Source: JAEUMW01 sp039807745 (lineage in GTDB: Bacteria; Pseudomonadota; Gammaproteobacteria; Burkholderiales; JAEUMW01). Taken from it: 21,408 nucleotides of DNA. The translations under genes and the position numbers were made by a program. The notes under the pieces are model-generated. The model saw only the letters and a program-made list of their open reading frames with translations. It made no database searches and was not told the origin of the DNA. Each line of letters starts with the position of its first letter. The stretch's first letter is position 1. The stretch is taken from the NCBI GenBank assembly GCA_039807745.1, contig JBDHRV010000054.1, forward strand, positions 1 to 21,408, read 5' to 3'. This document shows positions 14,475 to 21,408 of this stretch, piece after piece.

Positions 14475-15908
14475 TTACGTAAGCCTTGCTTTCTTGATCG
14501 CCCGCTTCATCCTAAACAGGATCCGCGTCGCGCCAATCGGCCGATTGACCGGCCAATCGAGCAACGCCGGCCATTCCCGCGCGATGATGTCTTGCGCCAT
14601 ACGCCCCATCCGGCGGTAGGATGCCGGCAGCGCCAGCATCCGCTCGACGATGCCGCGGTGGCACAGGGGAAAGATCGCGAATCCCGGGTCGCACTCGGCA
14701 TACTGAACCACCGACGCCCAACCTCCCACGTCCTGCTCGATCATGAACAGATCGAGGATGTCGAAGGCGTTCCGAGTTGGAACCGAGTCCAGCCAGGCGC
14801 GCGCCCGTTGCAGGGGCTCCTCTTCGAGGGGACAGTCGCAGTGCGCGACCAGCCGCTCGGGTGTGATCTCAGTCGTCTCGGCGTCGGCGTCGTTCCAGTA
14901 ATACGCCCGGGCAATCTCCCCCGCGTTGCCCGCCAGCACCGCATGGCCGCCGGGCAGGCGCTTGTACATCGTCACCGCCCGCCAGCCCCTCTGTTCACTG
15001 GTCGAATAGCCGATGCGAAACATCCACTCCTCGAGGTCCTCGTCGCGCGCCTGTTCCCGCGGCAATACCCGGTGCCTGAGCCCCAAGCGCTTCGCGATCC
15101 GTCGCGCCGTGTCGCAATCGGTGGCCGCTCCTTCGTCCCCGATCTCGGCCGTGAAAAGCTCAAGGCGAGGCGCCCACTCTTTCGAGCACGCGAGAAGCAT
15201 CCGCGAATCCCAGCCGGCCGTCAGCTTGAGATAGGTTGGTGTCGCCGCGACGACTGCCCCGATGTTCCTTTTCACCAGGCTGGCAATATCGGCGATCGCC
15301 TCCTCCACCGATGCCTCCGCCTCCAGCGGGCGCTTTGGCCAGTGCCGAACCGTCCGCCACGCACGAAGATCCAGGTAATGATTCGGCAGAACACGCTCGA
15401 CGCCGTACCTCGGCGTCATGTCCAAGGGATACATTCCATCGGTGTACGGGATCCCGATGGCGAGCGCGAGATCGACGCGATCGCGGCTCGCCTCGTCGTA
15501 GGGGATCAGATTCGGCGTCGAGGCGATGATACGCTGATGCGCACAATAGAGCGCCGAGAGCGACCCGTACGGGTCGACATAGAAGCGCAGATGGGCACCC
15601 AGCATCACCACCGCGAAACGACCGCCAAATGCGTAGATGAACTCTTCCAGCTCCGCCTCCGATCTCAACGCGGGCGCTGGCACCCGGACGCAAGCCCCAT
15701 CGGTCAAGAGCGTACCGGCCTCGCTGATCGGGTAACCGATGAGCCAGCCCACCGGACGATCTTCCGCGCCTACCAATTGCATCGCCGGCAATGCGGGATG
15801 CCGCCCCAATTGCCAGTCTCCGATCCGGTCAGACACCCACTGGCGTGGCCCCGGGCGCCACCCGGAACTGACCACGAACTGCCCGATCAAGCGCTTGAAA
15901 TCAATCAC
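14475..15908 (-). CDS. Asparagine-synthetase-like protein with altered active sites
   Basis: A 477-aa protein with the two-part layout of class B asparagine synthetases. An N-terminal Ntn/GATase-like half contains FGGRFAVVMLGAHLRFYVDP (94-113) and YGSLSALYC. A C-terminal ATP-pyrophosphatase half contains KLTAGWDSRMLLAC (228-241) in place of the classical LSGGLDSS loop, followed by CDTARRIAKRLGLRHRVL. No cysteine follows the initiator Met, so glutamine hydrolysis is unlikely. Such proteins occur in surface-polysaccharide and peptide-modification clusters and may form amide bonds, but the reaction here is unknown. The start is GTG at 15908-15906, with AGAGGA 6 bases upstream; an upstream TTG at 15959 is less likely. 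It is divergent from the MBOAT gene and upstream of the flippase. Confidence 0.8.
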   Translation of the reverse strand: MIDFKRLIGQFVVSSGWRPGPRQWVSDRIGDWQLGRHPALPAMQLVGAEDRPVGWLIGYPISEAGTLLTDGACVRVPAPALRSEAELEEFIYAFGGRFAVVMLGAHLRFYVDPYGSLSALYCAHQRIIASTPNLIPYDEASRDRVDLALAIGIPYTDGMYPLDMTPRYGVERVLPNHYLDLRAWRTVRHWPKRPLEAEASVEEAIADIASLVKRNIGAVVAATPTYLKLTAGWDSRMLLACSKEWAPRLELFTAEIGDEGAATDCDTARRIAKRLGLRHRVLPREQARDEDLEEWMFRIGYSTSEQRGWRAVTMYKRLPGGHAVLAGNAGEIARAYYWNDADAETTEITPERLVAHCDCPLEEEPLQRARAWLDSVPTRNAFDILDLFMIEQDVGGWASVVQYAECDPGFAIFPLCHRGIVERMLALPASYRRMGRMAQDIIAREWPALLDWPVNRPIGATRILFRMKRAIKKARLT

Positions 15909-16408
15909 GGAACTTCCTCTGGAAACTGTGACGGCAGAACCCAAGCTAAAGCAGCGCAAGGTTTCCGGGCCAACCGGACTTGGTCAGCAATGGCCATTCC
16001 ATAGTGCCAGGGGGTCGGTCGTACGTTACCAGCGGCACCCAAACGGAGCGCTGCAAGGATTCTGTGCACACGCGCGAGGCGCGACACAAAAGCCCCGGAG
16101 TCGCTCCCGATGCGCGAATGCCGAATCTTCCACAACCGCTCCCGAGATTCCGTCGACCGAAGCATGCCGAGTCGAAACCAAGAGCCCTCTGGCGCGTTGT
16201 GTGCAACCGCAATATGATCCGTGCGGCGCACAGTTACACCGTGCTCGCTGGCTGCCACGATTCTGACTTCAGGGGTTATCCACCGTTGAGGCCAATCGGC
16301 CGCCGATCGCGACGCCGATAGTCGACGCACACGTCACGATACATTTGCGAGCGATTGCGCCGATCTTGCTTCCGTTAAACAGCAGCACTTGCAGAACTCT
16401 CGCCGCCC
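15909..16408. other. 500-bp divergent gap with no recognised gene
   Basis: This gap separates the minus-strand asparagine-synthetase-like gene from the plus-strand MBOAT gene and should hold promoters for both, but no clear -35/-10 pair was found. A minus-strand open frame (15905-16330, GTG start, 141 codons) ends in a GTGA overlap with the asparagine-synthetase-like start. Its codons have a much weaker GC preference at third positions than the housekeeping genes, and I recognise nothing in it. Base composition is visibly less GC-rich than in the left part of the window. Confidence 0.5.
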
Positions 16409-18049
16409 ATGCTCTTCAATTCTTACGAATTTGTCTTCTTGTTTCTGCCAGCGACCTTGACGGGGTTCTTCCTGCTGGGAAAAACCTCCCGTGCGTGGGC
16501 GCTCGGCTGGCTCATCGTCGCATCGTTGTTCTTCTACGCCTGGTGGCGGCCACTGAACGTCCTGATCATCGCGCCCTCGATACTCGTCAACTTCGCCCTA
16601 GCAAGCGTTCTCCTGCGGCTACGCTCGGATCAGGCGCGAACCCGAACGGCACGGCTGGTTCTCGCCCTCGGCATTGTCTTCAACATTGCGTTCCTTGGTT
16701 ACTTCAAGTACGTGAACTTCTTCAGCACCGTCGTCAACGACGTGGCCGGTACGCATTTCTTTCTCGAGCACGTGATCCTGCCACTCGGTATCTCGTTCAT
16801 CACGTTCCAGAAGATCGCGTTTCTCATCGACGTACATGCGCAACGCATAGAATCGTTCTCGCTCCGAGACTATTGCCTGTTCGTGCTCTTTTTCCCGCAA
16901 CTGATCGCCGGGCCGATCGTGCATTATCGCGAGATGATGCCGCAGTTCCAGAAGGCCTCGTGTCGCTTCGACAAGGAGAGCGTCGCGCTCGGCCTTACCC
17001 TTTTTCTCATGGGCCTCTTCAAGAAGGTGGTGCTGGCGGACGGGGTAGCGGCTCATGTTTCTCCGATCTACGACGCCGTGGCGACCGGCGGGGACGCCTC
17101 GCTCTTCACTGCGTGGATGGCAGCCGTAGGCTTCACGCTGCAGATATACTTCGATTTTTCCGGATATACGGACATGGCTCTGGGATTGGCACGCTGCTTT
17201 GGCGTGCGATTGCCGCCCAACTTCGACTCTCCCTTGAAGGCTTCGAGCATCATCGACTTCTGGTTACGCTGGCACATGACTTTGACACGATTCCTGACCG
17301 CTTATCTCTACAATCCGCTCGTTCTATGGTTGACGCGGCGACGACTCGCGGCAGGGAAACCCGTGCTCGGCGGACGCGACGCGCGCATTGGTGGCGCCTA
17401 CTTCCACCTCCTGGCCGGCCCGACGATCCTTACCATGTTCGTGTCCGGACTGTGGCATGGAGCGGGGTACGTCTTCATTCTCTGGGGCCTGCTGCACGGC
17501 CTCTATCTCTCGATCAACCATGCCTGGCGGATGGTCGGGCCGAGACTCTGGCCGGACAAGGCCAGCTATAACCGGTTCATGCGACCGGTAGGCTTCGTGC
17601 TGACCTTCATCGCAGTGGCTGTCGCCATGGTCTTGTTCCGCTCGCCGACGGTGGGTACCGCGAGCGAATTGCTCCAGGGCATGTTGGGGTTCAACGGCAT
17701 CACCCTGCCGCAGCAGATCTTCGAAAGGCTCGGCCCTTTGACTTCTGTGCTGCAGCCGATCGTCTCACCGTCGGTAACGTCGGCTGGGAGCGGCGCGGAA
17801 TTCATCGCGACGACTATGTGGATCTTTGCACTGCTCGTGATCGCACTCGCGCTTCCGAACTCACTCCAGATCTTATCGCGCTACGAGCCAGCCATCGGCG
17901 TGAAACGGCGCGACGAAGAGCTGGAAGGGTGGGCCAGGGTATTGGATTGGCGGCCTACGCTTCCCTGGGCCTTTCTGATGTCTGCCATTGCCGTAACCTC
18001 GGTCATCAAGCTTGGTGGCAAGAGCGAGTTTCTTTATTGGCAGTTCTAG
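16409..18049 (+). CDS. MBOAT family O-acyltransferase (AlgI-like)
   Basis: A 546-aa polytopic inner-membrane protein of the MBOAT family, which moves acyl groups onto surface glycans or other acceptors (AlgI in alginate acetylation, DltB in teichoic acid D-alanylation). Seen: the AlgI-type N-terminus MLFNSYEFVFLFLPATLTGF, YFKYVNFF (98-105), FFPQLIAGPIVHYREMMPQF (161-180), FDFSGYTDMALGLARCFG (248-265), FWLRWHMTLTRFLTAYLYNP (284-303) and the catalytic block SGLWHGAGYVFILWG (346-360) with H350. The length is AlgI-like (about 520) rather than DltB-like (about 400). It is followed after 172 bp by an SGNH-like gene, a partner type that MBOAT acyltransferases usually need. The acyl donor is discussed under findings. 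Confidence 0.94.
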   Translation: MLFNSYEFVFLFLPATLTGFFLLGKTSRAWALGWLIVASLFFYAWWRPLNVLIIAPSILVNFALASVLLRLRSDQARTRTARLVLALGIVFNIAFLGYFKYVNFFSTVVNDVAGTHFFLEHVILPLGISFITFQKIAFLIDVHAQRIESFSLRDYCLFVLFFPQLIAGPIVHYREMMPQFQKASCRFDKESVALGLTLFLMGLFKKVVLADGVAAHVSPIYDAVATGGDASLFTAWMAAVGFTLQIYFDFSGYTDMALGLARCFGVRLPPNFDSPLKASSIIDFWLRWHMTLTRFLTAYLYNPLVLWLTRRRLAAGKPVLGGRDARIGGAYFHLLAGPTILTMFVSGLWHGAGYVFILWGLLHGLYLSINHAWRMVGPRLWPDKASYNRFMRPVGFVLTFIAVAVAMVLFRSPTVGTASELLQGMLGFNGITLPQQIFERLGPLTSVLQPIVSPSVTSAGSGAEFIATTMWIFALLVIALALPNSLQILSRYEPAIGVKRRDEELEGWARVLDWRPTLPWAFLMSAIAVTSVIKLGGKSEFLYWQF

Positions 18050-18221
18050 GGACTCGCCATTCTCAACATTTAGTAGAGCGAGACTGCGGTGAGAACGACC
18101 GTGTTATCGATAAGCTTGAACCGTGCTACCGCCGGCACGGGGTTTGCTGTCTCCCGCATTCAGCTTTCTCTCCAGGCGCGTCACGCTCCTGTCGCAGTAC
18201 CTCAACCCGACTGACGCTGCC

Positions 18222-19241
18222 ATGCATTCTCCGTCGCTCACCACCCATCGAGCTCAAGCGAGAAGCACTTTCTCTTCGCTGCTCGCGGGACGACCCGGTC
18301 TCTACGTTCTGATCCTCCTCTTCAGTGTGCTGGGCGCATTCGCCTACAAGACCCGCGGTGAAGGGGTCTTTGCCTGTCCGGGCAACGGCTACGGGTCCGA
18401 TCGCTATCTCGCTCACTGTGAGATTGGCGGCTATGCAGATTACGATCATGGCGCTTTCTGGTTTGGTCTGGAGCCGGAAGCCAGGCGCCATGCGGTGGAC
18501 GCGGACGTGGTGTTCCTGGGAAGCAGCCGAATGCAGTTTGCGTTCTCGACCACTGCAACCGATAGCTGGTTTGCGAAAATCAGGGTGCCCTACTACCTCT
18601 TGGGCTTCACGTACACCGAGAACGTCAAGTTCGCAGCGCCCTTGCTTTCCAAACTGAAACCTCGCGCCAGGGTATATGTCATCAACGTCGACCGGTTCTT
18701 CGACGACACCCGCGAAACGCCCCCGGCGAAACAGATTCTCCGCGAGAGCGACGCGCAGACCCGTTACAAGGACAAGCAGTTCTGGCAGTCTTTGCACAAG
18801 AGCGTTTGCTCGTCGGCCCCTGCTATTTGTGGAAGCAACCCCGCGTTCTTTCGGTCGCGGGATACCGGCGCCTGGGAACTGGCTGGCAATCTGGCAGCGT
18901 GGAATGCGGCAACGAAGACGACCTCGGATGGCCCCGTGAGCGACGAAGAACGCTGGGACCACTTTGCCGCTCTTGGACGGGAATTCGTGTCGACGTTACC
19001 GGTAGAGAAGCGCTGCGTCCTCTTGACGATCGCTCCGTACGATGCAACCAAGAGAGCGGAGGCGCAGGCTATCGCCGACGCCTTGGGTCTCGATCTCGTG
19101 GCACCCCAACCGCTCAACATCACGACCTTCGACGGCTCTCATCTGGATCGCGCCAGCGCGGAACGGTGGTCTCAGGCATTCTTCGATGCTGCCGGTCCTC
19201 GTATTCGCGAATGTCTGGACAGCTCTCCGCGTCGCTCCTGA
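18222..19241 (+). CDS. Membrane-anchored SGNH-like protein (MBOAT partner)
   Basis: A 339-aa protein with one N-terminal membrane segment (about 26-42, GLYVLILLFSVLGAFAY) and a large presumably periplasmic domain, like DltD, AlgJ or AlgX. The SGNH block I is VVFLGSSRMQF (96-106, with S101 or S102 as nucleophile) and block V is DGSHLD (304-309, D304xxH307). A central VYVINVDRFFDD (151-162) fits the strand after block II/III. Cysteines at 52, 66, 196 and 203 could form periplasmic disulfides. The ATG at 18222 is preferred; the frame is open back to a GTG at 18123, which would add 33 residues of poor signal-anchor character. No strong Shine-Dalgarno is seen. The assignment is from motif pattern and context. 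Confidence 0.78.
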   Translation: MHSPSLTTHRAQARSTFSSLLAGRPGLYVLILLFSVLGAFAYKTRGEGVFACPGNGYGSDRYLAHCEIGGYADYDHGAFWFGLEPEARRHAVDADVVFLGSSRMQFAFSTTATDSWFAKIRVPYYLLGFTYTENVKFAAPLLSKLKPRARVYVINVDRFFDDTRETPPAKQILRESDAQTRYKDKQFWQSLHKSVCSSAPAICGSNPAFFRSRDTGAWELAGNLAAWNAATKTTSDGPVSDEERWDHFAALGREFVSTLPVEKRCVLLTIAPYDATKRAEAQAIADALGLDLVAPQPLNITTFDGSHLDRASAERWSQAFFDAAGPRIRECLDSSPRRS

Positions 19242-19294
19242 GAGCGCAATCGCTCCGGCTTGACGCCCTGTTTTCCGCAACACAGCCAACTGAA

Positions 19295-21184
19295 ATGAAC
19301 TCGTCACCTGGCGATTTCCGACAGAGTCTTCGCTCTGTTCTTGCCGTTGCTTCACCCGAAGAACGCTTGATGCGGCTTGCCGAACTGTCGCAGACGCGAC
19401 TGGGTTTTCTCGAAACGATACAGATCGATAACGCCTTGCGGCAGATCCCCGAGGTGGACGCTGCAGGATTCTCGCGGGTCCGCCTCGCTATTCTTTCTTC
19501 CTGCACTATCGATCATCTGCTTCCTGCGATCCGCGTCGGCGGTCTGCGCCGGCGTATTCGCTTCAATCTGTACAAGGGTGCTTTCGGACAATACCGCCAA
19601 GAGCTTCTCGATCCCGAGTCGCCGCTGCGAGTCTTCGGCCCGGATATTGTCCTGTTGTCGCTTACCGCCCGTGAGACGATCGCAGGGGTGGCCGTGGGAG
19701 CCACTGTAGAGGAGGCCGAGAGCGCCGTCACGCGGGTGACAGACGAGCTTTCTATGCTATGGCGTACCGCACGTAATGACTGCGGTGCTCTGGTCATTCA
19801 GCAATCGTTTCTCGATGTATACGAATCACTGTTCGGAAGCTATGATCGACTCGTGCCCGGGGCGCCGACGCGCTTGGTGGCTCTTCTCAACGAGCGCGTC
19901 GCACGAGCCGCCTCGGAGAACAGGGTGCTGCTGCTCGACGTGTCGCGGGCAAGCGCGCGTGAGGGTATCGACGCTTGGTTCGACGTCGCGCGCTGGCTAC
20001 AGGGAAAGATCGAGATTGCGCCGCAGGCAGCGCCAACCTATGGCGAACTGGTATCTCGAATGATCGCCGCACAGCGCGGGCAGTCGCGAAAGTGTCTAGT
20101 GCTCGATCTCGACAACACCATTTGGGGGGGCGTGATCGGGGACGATGGTTTGGAAGGGATAGTGCTCGGAGAGGGCAGCGCCCTCGGTGAAGCTTACCTA
20201 GCCTTGCAACGTTATGCCAAGCGACTCAAGGAGCGGGGAATCATCCTCGCCGTGTGCTCGAAGAACGAGCTCGCGGTGGCGGAGGCCGCATTTGGCTCCC
20301 ATCCGGAGATGGTCCTCAGGCGCTCGGACATCGCTGCATTCATGGCGAACTGGGAAGACAAGGCACAGAACGTCAGGGCAATCGCACGCCAGCTCAATAT
20401 CGGCCTCGATAGCTTGGTGTTCGTGGACGACAATCCCGTTGAACGGGCAAGGGTGCGTGAAAGCCTGCCGATGGTGGCAGTACCGGAGCTGCCTGCAGAC
20501 CCCGCGCATTACGTGCGCTGCATCGCCGACGAAGGTTACTTCGAGGCGGTGAGCTTCACCACCGAGGATCGCGACCGTGCGGATCAGTACGCCGCGAATG
20601 CTGAGCGCGAGGCACTGCGGAGCGCGTCGCACGGAATGGAAGCCTTTCTACGTGGGCTGGACATGACCGTGGAATTTGGGCCCGTCGCAACGGTAGATCT
20701 CACAAGGGTCACGCAGCTCATCAACAAAACCAATCAATTCAACATGACCACGCGCCGATACTCGCCCGAGGAGGTAGCGCGCTTTGCCCATTCGCCCGAC
20801 AATCTGCTGCTGCAGTTCCGACTCGTGGATCGCTTCGGAGACAACGGGTTGGTGAGCGTCATGGTCTTGCGCCCGCTCCTCGATGATCCCGAAGCTCTCG
20901 AGATCGACACCTGGGTAATGAGTTGCCGCGTCTTCGGTCGTCAGCTTGAATTCGAGGCGATGAACATCGCCGTGGAGTTCGCACGTCAACGAGGCGTGCG
21001 CAAGCTGCGCGCCGACTACGCTCCGACAGACAAGAATGGCGTCGTGAGCGACCTGTACGGCACACTCGGATTCGCGAGGCAACGCAAGCCAGTACCGGGG
21101 CAAGACGCCAGTCGCTGGCTCATCCACATCGACGAGTATATCCCTCGCCCCACTTTCATAACTCGAAAGGACATCGTGACGTGA
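19295..21184 (+). CDS. FkbH-like HAD-IIIC phosphatase / GNAT fusion protein
   Basis: A 629-aa member of the FkbH family, which dephosphorylates 1,3-bisphosphoglycerate and loads the glyceryl group on the phosphopantetheine of an acyl carrier protein. The N-terminal domain (1-255) carries the family block YKGAFGQYRQELLDPESPL (93-111) and FGPDIVLLS. The HAD core has LVLDLDNTIWGGVIGDDG (268-285, nucleophile D271, D273), CSKNE (321-325) and VFVDDNPVERARV (375-387). The GNAT-like C-terminal part has QLINKTNQFNMTTRRY (474-489), FGDNGLVSVM and MSCRVFGRQLEFEAMN (542-557). The ATG at 19295 starts where the family usually begins; an ATG at 19211 would overlap the SGNH gene. The stop overlaps the ACP start as GTGA, placing its likely substrate carrier directly downstream. 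Confidence 0.93.
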   Translation: MNSSPGDFRQSLRSVLAVASPEERLMRLAELSQTRLGFLETIQIDNALRQIPEVDAAGFSRVRLAILSSCTIDHLLPAIRVGGLRRRIRFNLYKGAFGQYRQELLDPESPLRVFGPDIVLLSLTARETIAGVAVGATVEEAESAVTRVTDELSMLWRTARNDCGALVIQQSFLDVYESLFGSYDRLVPGAPTRLVALLNERVARAASENRVLLLDVSRASAREGIDAWFDVARWLQGKIEIAPQAAPTYGELVSRMIAAQRGQSRKCLVLDLDNTIWGGVIGDDGLEGIVLGEGSALGEAYLALQRYAKRLKERGIILAVCSKNELAVAEAAFGSHPEMVLRRSDIAAFMANWEDKAQNVRAIARQLNIGLDSLVFVDDNPVERARVRESLPMVAVPELPADPAHYVRCIADEGYFEAVSFTTEDRDRADQYAANAEREALRSASHGMEAFLRGLDMTVEFGPVATVDLTRVTQLINKTNQFNMTTRRYSPEEVARFAHSPDNLLLQFRLVDRFGDNGLVSVMVLRPLLDDPEALEIDTWVMSCRVFGRQLEFEAMNIAVEFARQRGVRKLRADYAPTDKNGVVSDLYGTLGFARQRKPVPGQDASRWLIHIDEYIPRPTFITRKDIVT

Positions 21185-21408
21185 CAGATCAAGAACTCCT
21201 CGCGACATTCACTCGAATTCTTCGTGATCTACTTGGCGATGACTCCATCGTGCTGGGCATGGAAACAACTCGGAGTGATATCCCGGACTGGGATTCGTTC
21301 AGGTACGTGACCTTCATCGTTTCCGCAGAGATTGAGCTCGGGATCAAGTTCGGCGTCGCAGACGTCGAATCGTTTCAAACAGTGGGTGATATCGTGGCGG
21401 AGGCTCGC
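21181..21408 (+). CDS. Acyl carrier protein (right-truncated)
   Basis: The frame opens with GTG 21181, overlapping the FkbH stop by 4 bases, with AAGGA (21167-21171) nine bases upstream. The 76 visible codons give a helical acidic protein of ACP type. The 4'-phosphopantetheine site is S39 in DIPDWDSFRYV, where DSF replaces the common DSL, followed by helix III/IV text (VESFQTVGDIVAEAR). The stop codon lies past the window edge; only a few residues should be missing. Direct coupling to FkbH indicates that this is the carrier loaded by it. Confidence 0.9.
   Translation, partial: MTDQELLATFTRILRDLLGDDSIVLGMETTRSDIPDWDSFRYVTFIVSAEIELGIKFGVADVESFQTVGDIVAEAR

Noticed and set aside
14612..14619. 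GGCGGTAG, the core of the RfaH ops element, on the plus strand in a polysaccharide region
   Set aside because: It lies inside a minus-strand gene in antisense direction, with no plus-strand transcript expected there; eight bases can occur by chance in GC-rich DNA.
13689..16004. A 771-codon plus-strand open frame across the flippase and asparagine-synthetase-like genes
   Set aside because: Antisense shadow: Arg/Pro/His-rich, with no motif; the opposite strand carries coherent membrane and ATP-pyrophosphatase sequences.
16345..17571. A 408-codon plus-strand frame overlapping the MBOAT gene
   Set aside because: Arg-rich out-of-frame reading of the MBOAT coding sequence, which has full family motifs in its own frame.
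18050..18221. 172-bp gap between MBOAT and SGNH genes examined for a promoter or JUMPstart-like site
   Set aside because: No convincing -35/-10 pair or JUMPstart sequence was found; the region may be partly coding if the SGNH gene starts at the GTG at 18123.

Overview
The window is GC-rich, densely packed bacterial chromosome. Gene content and order point to a betaproteobacterium: an rsmI / lpoA-like / yraN / diaA-gmhA / dolP block, a birA-coaX-SPOR operon, a stand-alone rfaE2 and an E. coli-type class II pyrC. The species cannot be named from this sequence. No rRNA, tRNA, CRISPR array or insertion sequence was seen.

Layout. (1) 1-2771: the tail of an unidentified plus-strand gene converges on a minus-strand run of rsmI (16S rRNA 2'-O-methylation), a TRIC/UPF0126 membrane channel gene and pyrC (pyrimidine synthesis). 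(2) 2766-5816: a plus-strand cell-envelope operon of an LpoA-like penicillin-binding-protein activator, yraN, a DiaA/GmhA SIS protein, a DolP-like two-BON lipoprotein and a META/HslJ protein. Most of its junctions are 4-base start/stop overlaps. (3) 5841-7217: a TerB-DUF697 protein (minus) and a DUF883/ElaB-like membrane anchor (plus) diverge from a 153-bp gap with candidate promoters on both strands. (4) 7218-7629: a decayed minus-strand remnant of a SnoaL/NTF2-like gene and a promoter-like site. (5) 7630-10384: a ferritin-like di-iron protein related to acyl-ACP desaturases, rfaE2 (ADP-heptose synthesis) and a GlcD-type FAD oxidase. (6) 10398-12776: minus-strand operon birA-coaX-SPOR protein. 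(7) 12834-21408: a cell-surface polysaccharide region that runs off the right edge. It has a Wzx-type flippase and an asparagine-synthetase-like protein on the minus strand. After a 500-bp divergent gap come MBOAT acyltransferase, SGNH-like protein, FkbH-like HAD/GNAT protein and acyl carrier protein on the plus strand.

How the genes work together. Regions 2 and 5 supply envelope upkeep: peptidoglycan synthase activation, outer-membrane lipoprotein function and two possible steps of ADP-heptose synthesis. The most interesting unit is the last one. FkbH + ACP + MBOAT + SGNH has the same logic as the Dlt D-alanylation machine (loader, carrier, MBOAT, SGNH partner). The loader here belongs to the family known to place a glyceryl group from 1,3-bisphosphoglycerate on an ACP. 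I infer a system that puts a glyceryl-derived acyl group on an exported polysaccharide; this is a hypothesis and not shown by the sequence.
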